A DNA stretch of 7,828 nucleotides from CAZBGL01 sp964491375 (GTDB lineage: Bacteria > Desulfobacterota > Deferrisomatia > Deferrisomatales > Deferrisomataceae): the NCBI GenBank assembly GCA_964491375.1, contig CAZBGL010000081.1, positions 1-7,828 of the forward strand, read 5' to 3'. How positions within the stretch are numbered: the first letter of the stretch is position 1; each line of letters starts with the position of its first letter. Positions 1 to 5,737 of the stretch are shown here, piece by piece. The notes under the pieces are model-generated. The model worked only from the letters and a program-made list of their open reading frames with translations, searched no databases and was not told where the DNA came from. The translations under genes and the position numbers were made by a program.

Positions 1-391
1 GCATCTTTCCCCCTGTGGGAGCGGGCTTCCGCCCGCGACCCTTGGCCGGGCACCTGGGATGCCGCCGGGGTCTCGTCTCCGATCGCGGTCAACGCCCCCG
101 ATGCCGCCCCACTCGGAGACTTTCGTACCGCTCGCGTGCACCAACCGGCGGGCTCGGGAGGCCGTGGCGCCCGGCCTTACGACCGCTCGCGCGGATTCGA
201 GCCCCCGCCGATGGTAGAGCGAGGGGAGGATATACGTTCGCTCCGCCTCAGGGATGGGGCCGGGGGTGACTCTCGGCTCTATCGGTGCTCGTGGCGTCTT
301 GGCGGTTCCATACCCCGCTCTCCCCGCGGGGGAACGGGCCCGGCGCACTCCCGGGAACCACACCGAGAAGCTGTCTCGAAACGCCTCCGGA
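1..391. other. Non-coding stretch downstream of cyaA
   Basis: I see no convincing gene on either strand. The open frames here are short, arginine- and proline-rich, and typical of random GC-rich DNA. The stretch holds the REP-like palindrome at 14-38 and an 8-bp inverted repeat (GTCTCCGA at 75-82, TCGGAGAC at 113-120) with a 30-base loop. It also has a perfect CCCCGCGGGG palindrome near 322-331. None of these is followed by a T-tract in the direction of cyaA transcription, so no intrinsic terminator for cyaA can be called. The region may be a 3' untranslated region plus intergenic spacer. Confidence 0.6.
14..38. repeat. REP-like palindromic element
   Basis: A GTGGGAGCGGGC head leads into a perfect 6-bp stem (GCGGGC 21-26, loop TTCC 27-30, GCCCGC 31-36) followed by GA. 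This closely resembles the extragenic palindromes (REP elements) known from Pseudomonas and other GC-rich proteobacteria, which share a GTGGGAGCGGGCTT-type head and are mobilised by RAYT transposases. It lies outside any gene, as REPs do. Only one copy is in the window, so its repeat status cannot be shown here. It could instead be the stem of a terminator for a gene left of the window, but no T-tract follows it on either strand. Confidence 0.5.
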
Positions 392-3196
392 TCACGCCGA
401 CAGCCGGTGCTCGATGGCCCGCTTGTAGAAAAGGTAGTGGCCCATGGTGGCGAAGGCGCCGCAGTGCTGGCGCCGGAACGCCTCGTCCAGGAACAAGCGC
501 GTGACGAACACATCGTAGCTTCCCCCCGACCGGCGGCTCCCCAGGATCCTCCTCCGGACCTCTCCCAGAGGGTCGGGGTATTGCCGGCTGTCGATGATCT
601 GGTCCCCCCACGCGATCCGATACCCTCCCTCCCCGGACCGCTCGATCACCAGCCCCGTGGGCCGGAGCCCCAGGGCCCGGACCCGGTGGAGGTGGTCCTG
701 GGTGGCCGTGAAGGCCCGACAGGTTCCGTCGTACACCAGGGTGTGGATCCTCAGGACTTCCTCCAGAACCACCCGCCCCGCCAGGGGGCTTCCCGGCTGG
801 GCCGCCACCTCGGGAAATACGTTTTCCAGGAAGAGGAGGAGCCGGGCCAGGGCGTAGGGATGGGGCTCGGGCACGTGATGGGACACGGAGAGGTTGCCCA
901 CCTCGTCCACCACGAACAGGGTCTCCCGCTCCGCGTCCCGGAGCACGAACACGTCGAGCCGGCCGTACTCCGCCGTTTCGAACACGGTGGCCAGCACGGC
1001 AGGGTCGCCGGCCTGCCGCTCGATGCGGGTCTCCACCCGGTGATACGGGCCCACGCCCGACAGGAACCGGAGGGCCGACTCCCGGTCGAACAGCACGTGG
1101 AGCCGGCACGCGTCGGGGCCGGGCCGGTCGAGGACGAGGTACCGGCCTTCTACCTTCAGGAGGTACCGGCGGCGGATCCCCTCTGGAGGGCCCTTCCCTC
1201 CCAAGAAGTCCGCAACGACCGGCAGGGTGCGCTCCAGGCGGTGCAACGCCCCCCCACCCCCCGGGGCTCGGGAGGGGCACACGGCCCGGAAGGCTCCGGC
1301 CTCCCCCCCGTCGAGGAGAAACGGCACGAGGCTTTCCTCCAGGAACCGCTCCAGGGCTTCGGCACCCTGCCAGCGCCGATAGAAGACCTCCCCCCAGGTG
1401 GTGGTGTACACGGCCCCGACCTGGCGCACCCGCCCCACCGGAAGGCCGAAGTTGAGCACCACCGCCAGCGCCCTCGTCCGGGGCCGGTCCAACAAGTGCT
1501 TCGGAGCCGCCGCGCCGTGCCCGCCCCACCTCTGCCGGAACTCCACCAGGGTGCGGGCCACCTGCTCGGCCTCGGCGGCCGCAGGGCTTTCTCCCTGGGG
1601 CCAGGTGGCCAGCGCCGTCTTGGACCCGAGTATGCGGTTGTGAGCGGCCCAGACCAGGAGCTCCATCGGGTCGTTCCCTTCCCGGAGCACATCGTGCAGA
1701 CGCTGGTCCGCCGTGGCCGGGGTGACCCATCCCCGGTAGAGACGCCAGAACACCTCGCCCCGGGGCAGGCTCTCCTGGAGCAGGGTGAGCTGGGCCTCCT
1801 CCACCCGCTCGGCAATCCGATGAAGGGTCTCCACCTTGTTCGGAATGCGACGGTAGAGCACCTGGAGGGTGCGCCCCAAGACCGTGAGGTCCCGGGCCGT
1901 GATCCGCTGGGTTTCTCCCGCCCGCTCCAGGGCGGTCCGGATCCGCTGGTAGGCCCTCAGGAAGAAACGGTCCACGTCCCGGGCCAGGTCCACGACCCAC
2001 TCGAACCGCCACTTCCCGAACTCGTTGAGGTGTTGCAGGGTCCGGGGGCCCCATCCCCAACGCGCCACGTACCGGGCCATCACCCCGACGTCTCCGGGAT
2101 CGTCCTGGAGCGCTCCGAGCCGTTCGGGGTCCAGCCGGATCCCTGTTTTGAGGTAGAAGCACCGAGCCAGTAGGTCCTCCGCCTCGAGGTCGCCCGCCGC
2201 ACGATAGTGTTCCAGGACAGCATCGAACAGCAGGCAGTACGGATCGGGGCGGTCCCCGGCATGGACCCTTTCCTTGAGGGTCTCGCACAGGGGGGGCACG
2301 GGAAGATCGGTGGACACCACTTTTTCGAGCAACCCCATCTTCAGGGCCGACTTGAACGGTGCGTGCCAGCCCTTGACGATCTGCCACACCGCCGCCCCGA
2401 ACAACTCGCCCAGCGGCACCCGGGCCACCCATCCCAGGTCCACGTAGGCGTCGGTCACGAGCGTGGGATCGTGGGCCATCTGCTCGGCGTGTTCGGAATA
2501 GGCCCGGGGTGTGAGACCGGCCGGTACCACCCACCACAGGGGTAGTTTGCCCGCCAGGACGATCCCCGTCCGGTAGAACTCCTCCTTGAGGAGCGCCCCC
2601 ATGGCCGACCCGCATCCCTCCAGGTCGGTCTGGCCGAAGTCGTTGGCCCGGATGCTCTCGGTGGACGCCGGAACGAGAAACAACAAAAGGCCGGTGTTTT
2701 CGTTGAGCCACCGCTCCACGGCGTGTACCTTGGAGCGGAGCATCTTCTCCTCCCGGGGGGAGAGCCCAGAGCCGTGGCACACCCAAACGTCCAGGTCGGA
2801 CTCGCCGGTGAACCCGATCGTGCCCGCGCTTCCCATGACCGCCACCAGATCCACCGGGGGGCGCAGGGTACCCGCCCGGCGGATGCGGGCCTCCGGGAAG
2901 CGCCGCCGGGCCGCCTTCAGCACCCGGGCCGGAGGGGAGTAGTCGGCCACGCCGGAGGGGCACGACCGGTCGGACACGTGTCCGGGCAGGCCGGGCAGGT
3001 TCACGTGGAGCAGGAAGGGAAGCAACTCCAAGGCTTCCGCCCCGGACTCTCCCACCTGGCGGCACAGGCGTTGCCACCGGTGGCGCATGTAGTGCCGGAC
3101 CCTCTCCTCCCGCCGGGTGGTTTCCTCGGCGAGGGGCGAAGGGGACGGCTCGATTTGGGGGGTGCGACGGAAAAGGCGCTCGACCAGTCGGGCCAA
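392..3196 (-). CDS. cyaA: Class I adenylate cyclase
   Basis: Cytoplasmic enzyme that converts ATP to cyclic AMP and pyrophosphate. From the chosen start the protein is 934 residues; Escherichia coli CyaA is about 850. Segments recalled from E. coli CyaA match well: an N-terminal LLPFLLHVNLPGLPG stretch (residues 58-72), the nucleotidyltransferase loop MGSAGTIG (121-128) with the SDLDVWVCH motif (133-141) and its probable metal-binding Asp134 and Asp136, then EEFYRTGIVLAGK (205-217), DLGW (253-256), GAAVWQIVKG (267-276), PYKAVLK-like PFKSALK (280-286), DPYC (318-321) and RCFYLK (345-350). The remaining C-terminal half corresponds to the less conserved regulatory part, which in enterobacteria responds to EIIA-Glc; whether it does so here is unknown. 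The reading frame stays open to 3433, but that extension is arginine- and serine-rich and lies antisense to the divergent gene. I therefore chose TTG at 3194-3196, with AGGAG six bases upstream. GTG at 3236-3238 (948 residues) is the alternative. Confidence 0.93.
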   Translation of the reverse strand: MARLVERLFRRTPQIEPSPSPLAEETTRREERVRHYMRHRWQRLCRQVGESGAEALELLPFLLHVNLPGLPGHVSDRSCPSGVADYSPPARVLKAARRRFPEARIRRAGTLRPPVDLVAVMGSAGTIGFTGESDLDVWVCHGSGLSPREEKMLRSKVHAVERWLNENTGLLLFLVPASTESIRANDFGQTDLEGCGSAMGALLKEEFYRTGIVLAGKLPLWWVVPAGLTPRAYSEHAEQMAHDPTLVTDAYVDLGWVARVPLGELFGAAVWQIVKGWHAPFKSALKMGLLEKVVSTDLPVPPLCETLKERVHAGDRPDPYCLLFDAVLEHYRAAGDLEAEDLLARCFYLKTGIRLDPERLGALQDDPGDVGVMARYVARWGWGPRTLQHLNEFGKWRFEWVVDLARDVDRFFLRAYQRIRTALERAGETQRITARDLTVLGRTLQVLYRRIPNKVETLHRIAERVEEAQLTLLQESLPRGEVFWRLYRGWVTPATADQRLHDVLREGNDPMELLVWAAHNRILGSKTALATWPQGESPAAAEAEQVARTLVEFRQRWGGHGAAAPKHLLDRPRTRALAVVLNFGLPVGRVRQVGAVYTTTWGEVFYRRWQGAEALERFLEESLVPFLLDGGEAGAFRAVCPSRAPGGGGALHRLERTLPVVADFLGGKGPPEGIRRRYLLKVEGRYLVLDRPGPDACRLHVLFDRESALRFLSGVGPYHRVETRIERQAGDPAVLATVFETAEYGRLDVFVLRDAERETLFVVDEVGNLSVSHHVPEPHPYALARLLLFLENVFPEVAAQPGSPLAGRVVLEEVLRIHTLVYDGTCRAFTATQDHLHRVRALGLRPTGLVIERSGEGGYRIAWGDQIIDSRQYPDPLGEVRRRILGSRRSGGSYDVFVTRLFLDEAFRRQHCGAFATMGHYLFYKRAIEHRLSA

Positions 3197-3202
3197 GGTG
3201 CA

Positions 3203-3207
3203 CTCCT
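3203..3207 (-). promoter_or_regulatory. Ribosome binding site of cyaA (decides the start)
   Basis: On the minus strand AGGAG sits six bases before a TTG codon at 3194-3196, ideal Shine-Dalgarno spacing. The competing GTG at 3236-3238 has only AGGGG (3243-3247) four bases upstream. No ATG is available in frame until residue 37 of the protein, which is close to the conserved N-terminal region. TTG is therefore the preferred start. Confidence 0.6.
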
Positions 3208-3271
3208 GGGAAAGTCCGCGCCCTTCAGGAATCGGCACGAAACCCCTGGAGGATGAGCGGGTAGGAAGAGC

Positions 3272-3276
3272 GAGGG
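3272..3276 (+). promoter_or_regulatory. Ribosome binding site of the small exported protein
   Basis: GAGGG lies five bases before the ATG at 3282. A second in-frame ATG at 3294 would give a protein four residues shorter with the hydrophobic core still intact, but its upstream GAGG (3286-3289) is only four bases away. I prefer 3282 because the extra residues add an N-terminal arginine before the hydrophobic core, as in signal peptides. Confidence 0.55.
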
Positions 3277-3281
3277 AAACG

Positions 3282-3617
3282 ATGCGAGGCACGATGTGTT
3301 GGCTTCTGCTGGCGCTTGGACTGCACGGGGCGGCCTGGGCCCTGGGAGGTCGGCCCGGCGGTCCGCCCCGGCCCGTGACCTCCCTCGACCTCATCGCCCG
3401 GGCCGAGGAGCGGGGCGAGCTCGACGCGGACACGGCCGTGCTCTACCGGGTGTACGCGGTGATGGACGAGCAGAAGCTGCCCGCGAGGTACCGGGGCACC
3501 GCCCCCATCAAGGACGCCACCCCTGTTCTGCGACACGCCCGGAGCCGATACGAGGACCTAAGACCGGAAATCCGCCGGGCGCTGAGGCCTTATCTCTTTC
3601 CAAAAGGACGGCGATGA
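3282..3617 (+). CDS. Small exported protein, free-standing homologue of the downstream protease N-domain
   Basis: A 111-residue protein with a Sec signal peptide: Arg2, a hydrophobic core at about residues 6-20 (CWLLLALGLHGAAWA), then a probable cleavage site after AWA (18-20) or in the following Gly/Pro-rich stretch. The mature part (about 32-107) aligns by eye with residues 35-115 of the next gene's product: LYR-x-[YF]-AV, [KR]LPA, a shared Arg, TPV-x-R, and a tail with matching Arg and Pro positions ending in RPYLFP versus PLIRP. I count about 18 identities in 54 aligned columns, with one 5-residue gap. The protein stops where the shared domain ends, so it looks like a complete domain, not a random truncation. 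Its stop codon overlaps the protease start codon (ATGA), implying coupled translation. From the alignment it may act as a trans-acting propeptide, inhibitor or folding partner of the protease; no such activity is proven. It could also be the remnant of a tandem duplication. Confidence 0.8.
   Translation: MRGTMCWLLLALGLHGAAWALGGRPGGPPRPVTSLDLIARAEERGELDADTAVLYRVYAVMDEQKLPARYRGTAPIKDATPVLRHARSRYEDLRPEIRRALRPYLFPKGRR
3604..3608 (+). promoter_or_regulatory. Ribosome binding site of the metalloprotease gene
   Basis: AAGGA lies five bases before the ATG at 3614 and inside the last codons of the preceding gene. Together with the 4-base ATGA overlap of stop and start this indicates translational coupling of the two genes. 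Confidence 0.65.
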
Positions 3618-5674
3618 GGAAGGGGATCGTGTCAGCGGGCGCGCTGGTGGCGGGGTGGCTGGCCGCCGCGACAGTGTTTTTGGCCACGAACTCCCCCGCG
3701 GCCCAGGCCCCCTCCGTCGCGCTGGCCCGCCAGGTGGCGGTCCTGAGCCGGGGCGGGCCGGAACAGCGGGCCCGCGCCCGCCTGTACCGCCTGTTCGCGG
3801 TACGGGCGCCCGGGCGGCTGCCCGCTTCCCTTCGCACGGACCCGGCCCAGGGAGCGCTCTCCATCCGGTGCGGAACGCCAGTCGTGCGGGCCGTGGCCGC
3901 ACGGCTCGCCGAGATGCCGCCGGACCTCAGGGCTGAGGCCGAACCCCTCATCCGGCCCGCCCGCCCCGGTGCGGGGCGGGGCGCCGCGGCCGTGTCCCCG
4001 GGGGGCAAGACCGTCACCCACGAACTGGCCAACTGGCTCGTTACGACCCACTTCTCCATCGAGTGGGGGCCCGGCCTCACCAACGAGGACGGCACCACCC
4101 CGCCCCGGGACGACGGTCCCCTCTGGGACGGAGATCCGGCCGTGGGGGGCAACGGCATCCCGGACGTGGCCGAACGCTGGGCCGCGTACTTCGAGGCCAG
4201 CTACCGGAAGATCGTGGAGGAGTACGGCTACACCCACCCCGTGGTGGACGCGAACCTGATCCCGGTCTACATCGCCAACTCGGACCCGGACACCTTTCTC
4301 GAAAATCTCGGGGGGAGCACCTACGGCCTCACCCAGCCGGGAGACTCCGTGCCCTATATTCTGGTCAACAACGACCTGAGTTTTGTTCCCCCCAACGGCG
4401 CGGGCGCGGAAGGTCTGCCCAGGATCCAGGGGGCCATGCGGATCACCGCGGCCCACGAACTGTTCCACGTGTTCCACTTTCTGTACGAGCCCGACGCCTG
4501 GGTGCCGGATGCGGACGACTGGTGGTTCGAGGTGAGCGCCACCTGGATGGAGGACGAGGTGTTCGATTCGGTGAACGACTACGTCCAGTACCTGGGGGAC
4601 ACCGGGTGGCCCGCTTGGTTCTACAAGGGGCTGCCGGTACTGCTTACCGATTCCCTTTACACCCTCCGGGCCTACGGCGCGGTGATCTTCGCCAAGTACC
4701 TGTCCGAGCACGTGGGGGGAAGGCAGTCCATCTTCGACCTCTGGGTGCTCATCCGGCCGGGGGACGAGCCGGGGGACGCGGGCATGCGCATCCTGGACGC
4801 CTTGGACGCCTACGCGGCCGCCCAGGGGTTTGAAGGGCTGCCCGGACTCTTCCTGGGGTTCGCCGGCGCCGTGGCCGTGATGGACTTCGAGGAGGGAGCG
4901 TCGTACGGGCGGGTGGTGGCCCGGGACGGCCTGACCCACGACAGCAAAGCGGAAAGCCTGCCGGTGCCGGGCTACCTGGGAGCGGTGTATGCCGAGGACG
5001 TGCCGGCAAGCGATGTCACCGTGGATCTGGAAGGGGTTCCGGATGGAGCGTGGGGGTTGGCCCTGGTCGTGGAACATCCTGACGGAGAACGGGTGGTGTT
5101 GGGTTCCTCCGGTACCGGAGGAACCGAGATCGCGGCCCGCACCGCCGGAGGAAGCGTGCACGCATCGGTTGCCTACCTGGCCCGGGACGTTGTCCCTGAG
5201 TCGTGGGTTCTCTCCTCCTCATCCCAGGGGCCCTCGGACACGGAGGCCCCGGCCGCTGTGGAAAACCTCGATGTGAGTCCCTTGCCCGGTGGATTTCGCG
5301 CAAGTTGGGATCCCCCCGGCGATCCCGATGTGGCCGGCTACTTCGTGAAGTGGGGCGACGGGGCCGGGAACGTCGGGAGCCGCACCCTGTTCGGCCCGGT
5401 CACCCGGGCCGCGGTGCGAGGGCTGCCGGTGGGCGTCTACCAGGTGGCGGTGCTGGCCTACGATACATCGGGCAACCGGGGCCCCTCCGAGACTGTCGCC
5501 GTAGAGGTTTCCGAAGCGGCCAGCGACCCCCCTGCCCCGGCCGCCGAGTTCCTGGAGAGCCATGTGGAGACGTCGGCGGCGGGAGATGGGGGCGGGGGAG
5601 GCGGGGGCTGTTTCGTCCGGACTCTCGTTCGCAGTGTGTGCCTTGAATCACAAGCCGACGCTCGGGTAAAGTAA
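3614..5674 (+). CDS. Exported MXAN_6640-type putative zinc metalloprotease with fibronectin type III domain
   Basis: A 686-residue secreted or surface protein. Domains in order: a Sec signal peptide (about 1-31, RK then a long hydrophobic core ending near SPAAQA); an N-terminal pro-region-like domain (about 35-115) homologous to the preceding gene product; the catalytic region (about 135-430); a beta-rich segment (about 455-535); a fibronectin type III domain (about 545-633, with SWDPPGDPDVAGY and the terminal YDTSGNRGP); and a short tail with seven glycines then Cys666-Phe667. The catalytic region has the family's GNGIPDVAERW stretch (179-189) and the zinc motif HELFH (281-285), with Glu282 the presumed general base. 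Glu306 in WWFEVSATWMED (303-314) lies 21 residues after the second His, as expected for the third zinc ligand of a gluzincin. I assign the family from remembered signatures; substrate is unknown. The ATG at 3614 is preferred because of its RBS, ATGA overlap and signal peptide; the frame is open further upstream but lies over the preceding gene. Confidence 0.88.
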   Translation: MRKGIVSAGALVAGWLAAATVFLATNSPAAQAPSVALARQVAVLSRGGPEQRARARLYRLFAVRAPGRLPASLRTDPAQGALSIRCGTPVVRAVAARLAEMPPDLRAEAEPLIRPARPGAGRGAAAVSPGGKTVTHELANWLVTTHFSIEWGPGLTNEDGTTPPRDDGPLWDGDPAVGGNGIPDVAERWAAYFEASYRKIVEEYGYTHPVVDANLIPVYIANSDPDTFLENLGGSTYGLTQPGDSVPYILVNNDLSFVPPNGAGAEGLPRIQGAMRITAAHELFHVFHFLYEPDAWVPDADDWWFEVSATWMEDEVFDSVNDYVQYLGDTGWPAWFYKGLPVLLTDSLYTLRAYGAVIFAKYLSEHVGGRQSIFDLWVLIRPGDEPGDAGMRILDALDAYAAAQGFEGLPGLFLGFAGAVAVMDFEEGASYGRVVARDGLTHDSKAESLPVPGYLGAVYAEDVPASDVTVDLEGVPDGAWGLALVVEHPDGERVVLGSSGTGGTEIAARTAGGSVHASVAYLARDVVPESWVLSSSSQGPSDTEAPAAVENLDVSPLPGGFRASWDPPGDPDVAGYFVKWGDGAGNVGSRTLFGPVTRAAVRGLPVGVYQVAVLAYDTSGNRGPSETVAVEVSEAASDPPAPAAEFLESHVETSAAGDGGGGGGGCFVRTLVRSVCLESQADARVK
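5588..5674 (+). other. Gly-rich, Cys-Phe C-terminal tail (CFI-box-like, short)
   Basis: The protease ends with seven consecutive glycines, then CFVRTLVRS and 13 more residues. Many exported deltaproteobacterial proteins end with a poly-Gly linker followed by CFIATAAYGS and a longer conserved tail (the CFI-box C-terminal domain). Here the CF and the position of T and S fit, but ATAAYG is not present and the tail is only about 21 residues. The other two frames do not restore the missing motif. I read it as a divergent or decayed sorting tail. Confidence 0.4.
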
Positions 5675-5737
5675 CTTCGCTCTTCTTTTGGTGTCCTGCT
5701 CTTGATCCGATTCTAGAGCCTTTTGCACGGAGGCCCC
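5675..5737 (+). other. Intergenic spacer between protease and cytochrome genes
   Basis: This 63-bp stretch is visibly more AT-rich than its surroundings, with T-rich runs (TCTTCTTTT near 5681-5689, TTTT at 5721-5724) but no stable hairpin, so no terminator can be called. The best sigma-70-like pair (TTGGTG at 5688-5693, with weak -10 candidates TTCTAG 5711-5716 or GATTCT 5709-5714) is poor. The cytochrome gene could be read through from the upstream genes or have its own promoter here. Confidence 0.35.
5729..5733 (+). promoter_or_regulatory. Ribosome binding site of the multiheme cytochrome gene
   Basis: GGAGG lies four bases before the ATG at 5738. This spacing is slightly short but usable, and the resulting N-terminus is a good signal peptide, which supports this start over the internal ATG at codon 11. 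Confidence 0.6.

Larger units (their letters stand above)
3197..3281. promoter_or_regulatory. Divergent intergenic region between cyaA and the protease cluster
   Basis: These 85 bp separate two divergently read genes and must carry, or overlap, the promoters of at least one. I searched by eye for -35/-10 pairs, -24/-12 (sigma-54) boxes and a TGTGA-N6-TCACA cAMP-receptor site, and found no good match. The promoters may extend into the coding ends of either gene. If the GTG start of cyaA is used, only 43 bp remain. Confidence 0.4.

Noticed and set aside
185..225. tRNA-like pieces: GGATTCGAGCC (T-arm-like) near 194-204 and GGTAGAGC (D-arm-like) near 213-221
   Set aside because: The pieces are in the wrong order for a normal tRNA and too close for two adjacent ones. 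No acceptor or anticodon stem can be drawn, and a permuted tRNA is not supported.
254..2173. A long open frame (639 codons) on the plus strand opposite cyaA
   Set aside because: It is antisense to a gene with clear homology. Its translation is rich in Pro, Gly, His and Arg with no recognisable domain, and long antisense frames are expected at this GC content.
279..3203. A 974-codon minus-strand frame overlapping cyaA in another phase
   Set aside because: It is Gly/Arg/Pro-rich low-complexity translation with no motifs, and the cyclase frame fully explains the region.
3253..3264. Mini-frame ATG AGC GGG TAG upstream of the small exported protein, a possible leader
   Set aside because: It is only three sense codons and the GGAGG abuts the ATG with no spacing, so efficient initiation is unlikely; probably chance.
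3197..3300. Possible cAMP-receptor (CRP) site in the divergent region
   Set aside because: I found TGTG near 3295 but no matching TCACA half at the right distance.
3632..5161. A 509-codon minus-strand frame opposite the protease
   Set aside because: The protease frame has a signal peptide, zinc motif and fibronectin domain; the antisense frame has only His/Gly/Val-rich sequence without domains.
5681..5720. Sigma-54 promoter (TGGTGT...TTGA) upstream of the cytochrome
   Set aside because: The spacing between the GG and the second element does not fit GG-N10-GC, and the second box lacks GC.
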